Of a stretch of 64,000 nt of DNA, positions 24,124-37,461 are shown in pieces. This stretch comes from Coriaria nepalensis (lineage: Eukaryota > Streptophyta > Magnoliopsida > Cucurbitales > Coriariaceae): the NCBI GenBank assembly GCA_027186245.1, contig CP114499.1:563001-627000 (forward strand), given 5' to 3'. The notes below the pieces were generated by a model. The model made no database searches and had not been told where the DNA came from. It worked only from the letters and a program-made list of their open reading frames with translations. Positions within the stretch are counted from its first letter, which is position 1; each line of letters begins with the position of its first letter. The position numbers and the translations under genes were made by a program.

Positions 24124-27050
24124 CTTTTTGGAGACTTGTTCAAGAGTGTTATCATTAAGTAATTGAAATTAATGAGAGTTGTTAATTACAAGTGTGAATT
24201 TGAAAATCCAAGTTTTGAAATTGAAAAGAAAAAAAATATATATTTTGGTTAGTTGTGACTTGTGAGGTAAATTTGATTCATTCAACTTATGGATTAGCGT
24301 TTGGATAAACTGGAGTTTTAATGTCAAAATAGAGTTTCAATTAGCAGAATTTTTTTTTTTGTTTGTCTTCAAAATGTTAAAAACTTTTTTGGTCAGTCTA
24401 TCTTATACTAGAGTTGTCAATATGAATCGGATTGGCGTAGACACGACACGAGAAGGCCGTGCCCAGACAAGACCTTGATATTCAGGCCTCGGGCTAGCTT
24501 GGCATGACATGGCTAGATATGAGTCACGTTTTTTCCTATTAATAAGATAATTATATAAATAATATAATGAATTAATGATATTATATTATTATTATTATGT
24601 ATTTGTATAATGAATAAATGATGTAATTGTATTACTTTATTATGCATTTGTGAAATGTTTATCTTATTATTATTAAATAATTTAATGTATTATCCTATTA
24701 ATAAATTTTATAATGTGCTATCTTATTTATTAACATGCATTAACATTTACATATTATGAGATGGTCAAGGATTTAGTAGATATTGAGTTCGAGTCATATA
24801 AGAAGAAATAGGAAAATTTTATTTTAATCTTCTTTAAAAATAAATTTAAGAAAAGAAAAAAAAAAAAAAAACCATGAGCCCAAGTTGAGACTAACCGAGT
24901 TTTGGGTCCGTATATAAACGTGTTTATATTAAGCCTTGGATACCAAAACCCGACATAGATACGGACTCGGCCTAATCCGATCCAAATTATTATTTCTATT
25001 TTAAATCGATTAATTATAATCATAAATAATATACATATCTATATATATATACTAATCTAAGTTGGCCATGAAGGTGGTTGACATTGAATAAGGATAGTTA
25101 GTTGGTGTGGACCATGCCATTAAACAGAAAAGTAAAAAGAAGATTTTATAAAGAAAAAAAAAAAAAAATTTCAAGAACATTGACATTTTGGTCATTTTAC
25201 TTTCATTTCCCTTATTTTCCCTAAAATCCAGTCCTGGGTTGAAAGCTTCTTCAGTTTTAACAAGGTTTGGTAAACTGACCTTTTCAAAAGGTTGATTATA
25301 TAAATCAAGAACAAGAGTTGTGATTTGTTTAACAATGTAGTTTAAAGTTTCAAAGCTACTTTGCTCAACAGTTCTCATGCAAACGTACAGCTAGGAAACA
25401 TTCATGATTTGATGCATGAAGATTTTTCGACGATCCTACGTACAATAACTTATGTAATGGTGGGTCCAATCTCTGATCTCATCTCATCTCATCTCACTCT
25501 CTAATCTTGATCTATTCTCTCTAAGCATGTCATGGTAAGTTGCTTCATTTGATTAGATTGATTAAACTTGCTTTAATCAAATTGGAACGGGTTTAAGGTA
25601 ATACACTTTTTTACGCAACGAGTACCGGAAGTCTGGAACCCACTGCCGACAACAACGAGGTTCATCTACGGACTATGATAAAAGCATTATAAAACCGGAT
25701 CAAATAATTGGTTGCTTCGAGCTAGCAAAGAGATTAAGATGCTGTAGCTTCAAATTCAAGTCAGTTAAGCTGTGCTTGAACTATTTCATAGTCTCATCCA
25801 TGGCGATTCTGATCCAAAATAAATCAAAAGGAAAATTTATGAGAGAAAGGGTAAGAATGAATTTAGCAGAAACATGGGTATAAGCTAGGGAGGAAGAAAA
25901 ATGAACTGGACGTGTCCTTTTGGATGGTTCTTTACTTCTTTTAAAAGTTGGTGCAGTGGGTTCCAATTGTTCGTGGTGGTTTATATAAATGTTGGTGGGG
26001 GGGTAACCTTGTTAGTTATATGGATCAAATATACCTATGGTGGTGAAAAGGATAACTTTAGTGTCCCTCAAACCTATCCTTATTCTGTGAAGGCTAGCGT
26101 TAGAGGGGGATATATGTGGCAATATGGGTCGGGACGGTTTAGACTTGGGGTAGGGGCTAGGCTGGGCTTTGATATTGGGCCCGAAACTCAGCTCGGCCTG
26201 GTCCAATAGCCTATATCCTTTATTTCCTTTTTCCTTTTGGTTGTGTTTTCTTTTTCTTTTTTTTTTCTTGTTCTTTAGGGGTAATTGTTTTAAGTTTTAT
26301 TTTTTTTATTTCTTAAAGTCGGTTAATTATTTTGATGAAATTATTTATAGTTTATTATGGTTTATTATTTATTTATGACTTAACACCATGTATTATCTTA
26401 TGAATCAAACAAGTAAAATAATTTTTAAAATAATAGTTATATATAAATATAATATTAATAATAATAATAATAATTTATGTGTCAGCCCGACCTATTACAA
26501 AATAAATCGAATTTTATCTAACTTGTCATAAAATACGTTGAGCCCGATTCAATTCAAAATGAATCAGGCTCAAAACGAGCATGATAGAACTAGACCTAGC
26601 CGGCCCATATTGCAAACTCTCGGAAGAAAATTAATCAGTCATTGATACTTAGAGTTTAGTTCATATATTTTAAAATAAATATAAAAAAAATTATATCGAT
26701 AGAATTGATATTTAAAATTATAGATTGGACTTGTATTTTTCCAATATATCTCAAATTTTGTGGATTAGCTCCTCTCTAACTGAGTTTCAACTTGGGAGAG
26801 CTCCTAGTTAGTTTAGATCCCCTAATATATGTGGTCCCCGAAATATAAAATCTATATGTGGATCCCAAATATATGGACTTTACACCGACTAGGAGCTTCC
26901 CGGTTGAATCCATATTTAAGAGGAGCCCCGGTTGGAGTGAAGCTAAACAGATGCTCCCACAAATTTCAGAGAGCTAAATTGAAAAGGAAAAAGGAAAGAA
27001 ATATGTATAAAAGAAAATAAAATCTTACAGAAAATATGTATATATAAAGA
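24124..27050. other. spacer between the two germin-like genes
   Basis: 24124-25560 contains stretches that recur upstream of copy 2 (see findings), interrupted by a repeat-like insert at about 24410-25050 rich in CACGACACG/GGCCTCGGGCT words. 26100-26600 has further GGGCC/GGCCTGGTCC repeat-like sequence, and 26760-26940 a small element with inverted ends. No gene recognised; open frames here lack family resemblance. Confidence 0.5.
26760..26940. mobile_element. MITE-like element with terminal inverted repeats
   Basis: The left end (GGATTAGCTCCTCTCTAACT ... GGGAGAGCTCCTAGTTAGT) is an imperfect inverted match over about 50 bp to the right end (ACCGACTAGGAGCTTCCCGG ... AAGAGGAGCCCCGGTTGG). The core is AT-rich and non-coding. 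Small size, inverted ends and lack of coding fit a non-autonomous DNA transposon; no clear target-site duplication is defined. Confidence 0.5.
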
Positions 27051-27701
27051 TTAAGAACCAAACTTGGATTTAATGTTATTGATCACCTCATCTCCAATCT
27101 GAAAAGTTTTAGTCAAAACCTCGTTAGGAATCGAAGGTTTAGAACCAAAAAGAGTAGTGGGCACAACAGCACTACCCGGCAAATGACTGTTAAAAGCAGT
27201 GAACAAAAGCGCTTTGCCCTCTCCAACATTCTTCTGAAGATGAACAAGTCCTCTAGGAATCACAAACATGCCCCCTTCACTCAGAACCTTAGAATGATAA
27301 ACATTTCCGGTGGTTACAAATCCGACAAGGAGCTTCCCATGAATAACGACCCCAGTCTCAGAGGCCCGAGGGTGGGAGTGAGGTGGGTTCAGCCCACCTG
27401 GCCCGAAATCAACCCGGTTCATGGACAGCCCGAGCGTGTTTAGGCCAGGAAATGAAAGAACATTGGCCGATGTGGCTTTCCAACCGAATATGTTTGTTGT
27501 GTTGCCTTCTTTGCTTAGTCCTTCAAAGAAGAAGTCATTCGAGGTTACTTCGGATATTGGTTTGCATGGGAAGCCATTGAGATGTGCAGTAGAGGGAGAG
27601 GAGTTCAGGTCTCCAATACAAAAGTCTTGTAATGGATCAGGATCAGCTAAGACAAGAGGAACTAATAGAATGAAGCAGAGTAGACAAGACGAAATGGGCA
27701 T
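27051..27701 (-). CDS. germin-like protein (copy 2 of tandem pair)
   Basis: Intronless, 216 aa, the same length as copy 1 with about 42 substitutions by hand count and no indels, so near 80 percent identical. Signal peptide [19 protein letters not shown]; Cys28/Cys46; cupin ligands His108, His110 and Glu115 ([10 protein letters not shown]) and His154 (GLVHLQKN) are kept. In motif 2 the usual GD pair is GG (Gly144 instead of Asp). Head-to-tail with copy 1, 3 kb apart, and upstream sequence is also shared, so the pair arose by tandem segmental duplication. Both copies look intact and are probably functional secreted cupins. Confidence 0.95.
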   Translation of the reverse strand: MPISSCLLCFILLVPLVLADPDPLQDFCIGDLNSSPSTAHLNGFPCKPISEVTSNDFFFEGLSKEGNTTNIFGWKATSANVLSFPGLNTLGLSMNRVDFGPGGLNPPHSHPRASETGVVIHGKLLVGFVTTGNVYHSKVLSEGGMFVIPRGLVHLQKNVGEGKALLFTAFNSHLPGSAVVPTTLFGSKPSIPNEVLTKTFQIGDEVINNIKSKFGS

Positions 27702-27778
27702 GGTGGTGTTTGCAACTCTTTTTTTTTGGGACAAAATATTTGTTGATGGAATATAATATTGAGTGTTGATCATGGTGT

Positions 27779-27792
27779 TATATATATATATA
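27779..27792 (-). promoter_or_regulatory. TA tract / possible TATA region of germin-like copy 2
   Basis: Short (TA)n about 80 bp upstream of the ATG, in the position matching the TA tract of copy 1. Confidence 0.4.
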
Positions 27793-29474
27793 AATTAGGA
27801 GACTTGTTCAAGAGTGTTGTCATTAGAAATTGAAAGCTTTAAGATGATTTATTACAAGTGTGACTTTGACAAACAAAATTTTGAAATTGGAATTTGAAAG
27901 ATAAGTCTGAATTTACATGCATAGATAGTGGTCTAATGACCAGGGCCGACGATGGAAGCTCGGGGCTCGATCCGTATGATGCGGAAGTCTCTCCCTGAGA
28001 AGGGAGTGGCTACCTATTGGAGCTTCGAATAACTACCGTTGGTCAATTACGCTTTGAGGCCACCCTTACTCTACCAATTTATGGAGTATACCGTGTCTAT
28101 GACTAATCGATTCATTTTAATCACACAAAAGTTGTGATATCGTGAATGGATCCACCGTTAAAATGATTCATGGAAGAATTTCTTATTTGAGAAAAAAATA
28201 ATAATAACTTGGTTAGTTGTGAGGTAAGTTTGATTCATTGAACTTACTTATGAATTACCTTTGGATAAATTGACGTCTTAAATGTCAAAACAAAGCCTTA
28301 GACAATTTGAAATAGATTTCGAGAAGTTCTTGGACATACTCAGTCTATTATAAACCAATTAATCATAATCATTGTATGCAAAGTCCTCATATTTTTTAAT
28401 CAAGTTGGGCAAATTGGTAAAATGTGAGGATAGTGGTTGGCCCTGAATAAGGAGAGAGAGTTGCCGTAGAGAGTAGAACTTAACATCAATGAGAAGAAAA
28501 AAAAAACACAAACCACCAAATCTAAGAGACCAGTGAAGATGATTTATTATTCTACAACATTGACTTTTCTGTCCTTTCCCTCTTTCTTTTTTGGCTCGCT
28601 TTTTCTTGAGCTTTCCTTTCCTTACTTCCTCCTCGTAAACGCACTTCATTTTCCAAACTCCAGTTCACACTTGCAAACTTAAGTTTCAAGAAGGTTCCGT
28701 AAACTGACAATTTCAAAAGGTTGATTATAGGTCAAGAATTCTCAAGTAAACGGAAAACTTCTAAAACACTCCTAAAATAACTTATGTAATGGTGCGTCCA
28801 ATCTGATCTCACTCTCTCTCCAACCATCTAATCTCTCGAATTATTTTTTGGGCAGACTATAAAAACAGTAGATCGATCCTTCTCAACCATACACAAAATC
28901 GATATAATATAATGTGATGGTGTGAAACTACATATGCGGTTGAGATAAATCGTTCCGCCTAAGAATTTCTTCTCCAGAGAATTTCTCTAGTTATATTTTA
29001 CGGACCTACCTTGACTTTTGTAGGCTCAAACTGTACATTGAATCCAAATTGGGCCGAAACAAGTGCTCCCACATGGAGTCTCGATACTAACAAGCAAAAT
29101 TCCAGAGCAGCTATAAGATTTATTGATCAGTGCATCGTCAATCAGCTATATCTGTAGACTGTAATGACATTCTTCAAAATTTGATGAAATAAAAATCAGT
29201 TTTGACTGGTTTGATTCTCAGGAAAACAGTTCAAATGAAATTTCCTCACACGTAATACGACTTCCAATGTCAGGTCATACAGGATGATGAACAAGTTTCG
29301 ATTTCTCATGGGTCCCCGACAATTAAAAGTGGTTTTGCGCATTCGGGTTTTCAGTTTTCTAGTGTTCAATAATGTCACAACATCATCCTGTAAATTCACA
29401 GTTATCAGTTAGCTCTAAAAAGAAAGGAATGTTTCAAATCATACATACACACACATATATATGGGACCAAGAAA
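27793..29474. other. spacer upstream of germin-like copy 2 / 3' side of 5-FCL
   Basis: 27793-27900, 28200-28340 and 28640-28830 match the region upstream of copy 1. 27930-28190 has no counterpart there and looks inserted. 28890-29010 resembles a stretch at 61830-61960 (dispersed repeat). 5-FCL 3' UTR lies at the right edge. No gene seen. Confidence 0.5.
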
Positions 29475-31164
29475 CTACCTTTCAATTGCAGCCGAGCTGA
29501 TAGCAATCACACCTGATGGGATGACAAGAGCATCCACTAAAATATCGTTCGGAGTAATTGGTATTTCGTCATCCAGTATCTGGAGAGTATAAGATAATGC
29601 AACTACAAAATCCAGACCTAACCAATTTCAGTTAAAGTATAATGTCGAATTTAAGAAATGGGGCGAGTTTAGGGCATAAGAAAAGCCTTCATTTAACAAT
29701 AGGGTCCATTTTTGGACCCATAAACCCCCAGTTTGTCTATATTTCAAATGCAATTTAAACCAAATGAACCCTTAGAAGCAGTATTGGAATTTACACGTAC
29801 CGAGGAGGGGTGGCTTCCAATTTTGCTCCTTCGCAAGTACTAGGTACTTCCTCAAGAACGTATCATAATAACTATGTGGATTAAAAAAAGGGATTAATTT
29901 ATGAAGATAATCCAATCGAACTGAGAAGAAACTGAAAAGAAGGGCCAAGATGATAAAACATACCCTCCGCCCCGGCCTAGTCGTCTTCCGGATTTATCAA
30001 ATGCTAGTCCTGACAACAAAACGCTTAGAATAATAAGAATATAATAAAATAAAATACCTGTTGGATTTCATGGATTCAAATTCATCTTGAAAAATAAAAG
30101 GCCTGGGAAGAATAACTTTTCTACCAGGTAAGATGAATAAATCGACTGGGTGATTTGCCTGCATAACTGCAATGGTAGATAAAGATATTACCATCCAATG
30201 TGTGTGCAGATAAATGAAGTTTTAAAACACAAACAAGTAACACGAAGGAAATGAAAGATTAGCAAAGAACTTCTCAAGAGACAATTGTACGGGCGAGAAA
30301 GAAAAAACTTACCATCTTCACGGTTGTTTCCTTCACTGTCTATGGAAGCTGGTTCTAAGATATTCATGGAATTTGCAACAAGATCATCAGTACGCAATAC
30401 ATTGAGCATTCTCATGTGACTGTTCTTATCCTCCACTCGTGGAACATAAAGCTTTTTCCTTGTTTGTGAACCATCCTCTTCAGTTTCAAAGACAAAATTT
30501 CAAGGATCAATATGTATATACATTTATAACATATATATATAATCCAGTTAGAAGAGAGAGTTTGGTCCATAGCATTAACTTGAGTTTGGATAATATATGC
30601 ATCAAACTGGATTTCGATGAATATCTGCTTAGGCTAAATCTGTAAGGATAAGTTGTGTCTTAAACTAGATTTTCAAACTGAGGTCTGAAATTTGAATCCA
30701 TGGTTTGGAACAGAATTTAAAGATACTCTCTATTTCACAGACTGAGAAAAAATTTTACACACTGGATCAGAGAACACATACCTTCAAGCTTGGGCTGAAG
30801 AATTTCTGAAATCAATCTAGATGTATCGACTTCCCGTAAGGCACTGCAGCTTATATAAGCACATAAACTCTGACTAGATCTAAACCATGGAGATTCCAGA
30901 ACAATACTCTGAATCGCATCATCTAGAAAAATTTTCACCAAAAAAAAAAAAAAAGAAAGCAAAGATTAAACCAATCTCTCTGATTTCTAGATCAAAATTA
31001 AAAGCTTCAAAATGAGTGAAGTAGGTGGAACAGTTTCGAACAAAACCTTCATGAGATCTGAGAGAAGAATCCGCAGCCTTGAGAGCTTTCCGAACTCTGG
31101 ATCGAAGAAACTTTTTCTGATCGAAAATGGCGTTGAGTTGATGATCAGCTTCTCTGTTGCTCAT
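29475..31164 (-). CDS. 5FCL: 5-formyltetrahydrofolate cyclo-ligase (5-FCL)
   Basis: Seven exons (31047-31164, 30782-30922, 30313-30477, 30125-30166, 29964-30009, 29801-29871, 29475-29602), 236 aa, all phases consistent. Motifs: SRVRKALKA near the N-terminus, KKLYVPRVEDKNSHMRML, DLFILPG, and the nucleotide/folate signature GLAFDKSGRRLGRGGGYYD, then ITPNDILVDALVIP. The enzyme converts 5-formyl-THF to 5,10-methenyl-THF using ATP, removing a photorespiratory by-product that inhibits serine hydroxymethyltransferase. The Arabidopsis protein is mitochondrial with a transit peptide of about 40 residues; here an in-frame stop lies 8 codons upstream of ATG 31164, so no transit peptide is encoded in this exon. 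Either an upstream exon supplies it or this form is cytosolic. Divergent from PP2A-C with only 372 bp between starts. Confidence 0.93.
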
Positions 31165-31536
31165 CGTCTTGAGCAAAGAAGTGGAAAAGCCTCACTTTCT
31201 ATTTCTGGTCAAACTAGTCAAGGTGGTTGTTCATCGTCTTGGGCAAATAGTACACATTTAGTTGACTTAAAGGATGAAGTTGATCCAATTAAAGTTATAA
31301 GGACTAAATGTAGAAATCAATAAAAGTATAGGGGGTATAAAAGAATAATTTAACCTTTTTGTTTTTTTAAATATTTCTCTTCTCTCCTCTCTCACTCACC
31401 TCTTCCCGATCCTGAACCCCTAAAACCTTCTTCACTATCCAATTCGCCGCCTCCTCCCGCCATTTTCGGTGATTATGACCTGAAAAGCAATCAGATTTCC
31501 CGCCAGTATCTGCTCAGACCATTCCGTTCCGTTCCG
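31165..31536. promoter_or_regulatory. shared 5-FCL / PP2A-C bidirectional promoter
   Basis: 372 bp between the two divergent start codons. The PP2A side has a pyrimidine-rich leader (CTCTTCTCTCCTCTCTCACTC, 31377-31400 region). The 5-FCL side has two imperfect copies (start 31156 and 31226) of a 28-bp segment that spans the 5-FCL start codon. No clear TATA box. Confidence 0.6.
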
Positions 31537-34264
<2,728 letters not shown>

Positions 34265-34733
34265 ACCTTATGGCTCCCTACCTCGATTTTGTTTTGTAGA
34301 TTTCACTCAAAAAAGAAAAATGTTTTTGATTAATAGTTGGGTTTGTACGGATTATTATTTTCATTTTTTTTTTTTTTGATGGCGGTTGTGATCCTGCTTC
34401 ATTTTTTTGAGTCCATATCATTGAATTTGTATTCTGACAGGTAGACATAGTTACCAAGCTTTTGAGTGTGGCAAACACCTTGCATACTTTGATTTTTAGT
34501 TAAATTGTATCTTGATAAGAGATTGTGACTATAACTCGACTTTTACACACGCCAATTCGTAAAAATTTCAGTTTCCACAAATACCAATTGGAACTCTTAA
34601 TTTGAACTCGAATATCGATCTATAAAAGGTTGGAGGTGTCTTCCTCCCATAACAATCGTTTTCAATAGACAAAACAATCACCTTCTACCGGAAACTGTAT
34701 CTCGTGTTTGTTTCCCGTGAAAACTAGTAAAAT
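34265..34733. other. convergent 3' spacer PP2A-C / NOL9
   Basis: 469 bp holding both 3' UTRs; a T15 run near 34366. Nothing else seen. Confidence 0.6.
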
Positions 34734-36905
34734 TTAAGTTAATCTTCCAATGTGCAGGCCTGGAGAGAAAACGTTTGCAGACATATATGGCGATATGCAA
34801 CCCAGGACCTGTGAAAATATTAGAAAAGGGAAAATTCATCAGGATAAGAGACTCGCACATTCCGAACGAACAAGAATGCCTTACAATATGTCAGAAGAAT
34901 TTTGTAAATTAATCAGAAATATGTGTTAAAGACAGATCACCTGCAATAAACAAGTAGGAATCTGGATAAAACCCTGCAGAAGAAGATCAACCTTTTCCAA
35001 AGAGCTTTGTGGGACTGGCGTGATAACATACAGCAGCCCTTTGGCCGGGTCAATGCCTCTCAAGATTCCTAGTCCCGTCAAGTCATAACATAAGAAATTT
35101 GGCCAAGGAAAAAGTAATAACTTAAGAACATTAGAAGTTTTCGATCATTATTTGCACACATATCTCTCATTCATAAGATACTGGACTACTTTATTGAAAA
35201 TCTCGTACAGTCGTCAATGGCATGGCATGTTAAGATTCGACGATTTATTATGATATTCCTACGGCATACCTAGACCGACACACCAAGGTGGGGTTTCGGA
35301 GCTGATAGCTAATCCGACAATGGTGGCATTCAAGCTGTAGAGGATCTCATTTCTTGGGACCTGACATTAGAGAGAGGCAAAATGCGGTGTTTAAAAAAGT
35401 TCTTAAAAAGAACAGAAAAAATCAAGACAAGAAAAAAATGTCCATCAATTTGAATGAACCTGGCAGTGGAGATGTTTAATCTTGATGCTTGATATAGGAA
35501 CTTGATAAGGCGGAAGAGCGGCCAGTGCATGCGCAAGCTCTTTGATCGTTGTGATATTCAGTTCACTAGGAAAGCACTGCTTGAAATAAGCCATTATTCT
35601 CAAATCCCTCAAAAGGTGTGCATCCTTTTGTACTAGAATCCTTTTATAAAACACAACATAGCAAAGATGAGAAGAAGAAATGATAAGCCAACTATTCTTA
35701 GTAAATGTGAAGATCATCATGTACTTACGATCTATTCAAATAGTCTTGACGAGCAGAACGAATTTCAATTAGACTAGTCATTATAAGGTCATCATCCTCG
35801 GCTAACCAGAATGGACCGGCTGGTAAGTTCTTATTTTCGACTGATATGTTTATCTTAACAACATGGGTAGGAGCAATATGCTTTATCATATCCACTAATA
35901 TCTCATAACCAACACCTAGCACACGGTAGCATGGAAAAAAATCAACCATATAAGAATAGGATTAACGATGACATGTCATGATCCCAGTCGTCGGAGTATA
36001 TACTCCATGCATAGCCTAAAATTCTTGAGTTGAAGAACATGAAAGGAAGAGTCAAATTAAAATAACAGAGGGATACCTTTAACCCAGCCAGGCGTGTTTA
36101 CAATAAGAGGCATTTGGGTCTTGGAAGAGTTTTCACTCTTGTTAAGTACGAAATACTCATTTTGATAGAAATCATAGAGAGTAGATACATAGTTCAAGTA
36201 AAGTGTTGGATCCCTTTTCGAAGATATATCGCCGAAGAAGAAGCACCTAATATAATGTTAATTAAATGTGAGTTTATTCAAGATGCTCTTAAGGATTAGA
36301 GAAATTTTAAAAATATATAACCAAATTTTTTACCTTTCTGATGTCTTTAAGCAAGGAATTGTCAAATCTGTGATTCATAAAGTCCTCGAAAAAGGAACTA
36401 TCTGATTAGCAAACAACTCCTTGAATTATAGAAATGCTTAATATGTAAAGAAAGAAAGAAAAATAAACTATTAACTTGCTAACAAAGAGAAAGTTATATT
36501 GTAAGCAAAAGATAACCTGGAGTTGGTTTCTCAACAATTGTGAGGGATAGAAAACCAGGTGGAGTGAACTCTGGCTGACCTACATCTGTATCTAAATAAG
36601 CTACTCTTTTATACCTGAAAATTACATATCCTCACTCAAGAAATAATCAACCTAAGAGATGATTCATGAACCAAAGAGAAAGAATATTGAAGGACTTGCC
36701 TCTGAGAAAGGAGAACGTTAAGGAGGTGACGAGAGAAGGTGGTTTTGCCACTGTTTTTGGAGCCGCATATAAGAGCGATGGGAGGAGGAGAAGAAGAGGA
36801 GGAAGAGGAGGAGGGGTAAGCTATGGAGTCGGCCGCTTCGGACCATTCTTCAGGGATATAAATAACAGGCGATGGATTCTCTGTTTCCGAAACAGAAGAC
36901 GCCAT
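34734..36905 (-). CDS. NOL9: NOL9/Grc3-like polynucleotide 5'-hydroxyl kinase
   Basis: Nine exons (36700-36905, 36517-36614, 36334-36367, 36077-36246, 35729-35915, 35460-35640, 35270-35360, 34941-35068, 34734-34808), 389 aa. Walker A is GSKNSGKT (residues 48-55); the second conserved block is YLDTDVGQPEFTPPG, then CFFFGDISSKRDP and LIVNTPGWVKG, as in the Clp1/Grc3 kinases. In yeast and human Grc3/NOL9 phosphorylates the 5'-OH end made by Las1 in ITS2 during rRNA processing. Intron 1 is GC-AG: exon 1 ends AG|GCAAGT and using the nearby GT gives a stop. Exon 3 is only 34 nt; a competing AG 34 nt upstream (36402-36403) keeps an open frame inside the exon but breaks exon 4, so the 36368 acceptor is required. 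An in-frame ATG at 36992 exists, but MASSVSE is nearer the family start. Confidence 0.92.
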
Positions 36906-37461
36906 GGAAATAAGCTTTCGCGCCGTCCTTTTCACCTGTTTCCCCAATTTCAGCGTGCGAGCCTCTTTTTTTAAGGGGTGGAAAGCCGACATGTCGTCTT
37001 GAGTTCAAATCTATCCACATGAAGTTTATGGATTGACCAATGGCCATGTAGGGAAGTGGGCCCTCAGCCCTCAGCCCAAAACACCAAAAACCCATCTAAT
37101 CACGCCCCACGTGTCATAAGATCCATCCCCACCATCTGAAATCGTGTTGATCAGCAGTCAAACAAGATCAGACGGTTACAACATCGCCTCCTTCCTTTAA
37201 TCCCCTGATCAAAAATCTCAAAACCAATCTCCCCCCTCGTCTTTCTCTCTCATCAGCATTTTTTTCTTTCATTCTGGGGCGCCCAAAAAAAGAGAGGAGA
37301 AAAGACCAAAATTGCTCTCTTCCTATCAGAAACAGGGGAGGAAGAAGAAGAAGAAGAAGAAAATCAGAAGAGAGAGAGTGAGAGAGCGAGAGAGAGAATA
37401 CTGAAAAAATCAGCAAAATCTTACACAGAGCGAGAGCTAAGAGTGGCGACACGAGTCAAGC
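36906..37461. promoter_or_regulatory. NOL9 / MOS14 bidirectional promoter
   Basis: 556 bp between divergent starts. Contains TGGGCC (37057-37062) and AGCCCA (37073-37078), site II type elements typical of ribosome-biogenesis genes, and a CACGTG G-box followed by TC (37108-37113). The MOS14 leader is strongly purine-rich (GAA and GA repeats, 37336-37400). No TATA box. Confidence 0.55.

Noticed and set aside
24750..24800. tRNA-like B-box word GAGTTCGAGTC, possible SINE
   Set aside because: No matching A-box, no cloverleaf and no defined tail; could be chance.
25901..26209. 102-aa plus-strand frame between the germin genes
   Set aside because: Composition is repeat-like (GGG/GGCC words), no splice or family support.
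27930..28090. Possible tRNA or conserved RNA in GC-rich sequence
   Set aside because: I could not fold it into a cloverleaf and found no B-box; treated as an insertion of unknown type.
36334..36401. Apparent frameshift (pseudogene) in NOL9 between exons 3 and 4
   Set aside because: It disappears when the acceptor at 36368-36369 is used, which also restores the conserved LTIPCLK sequence.
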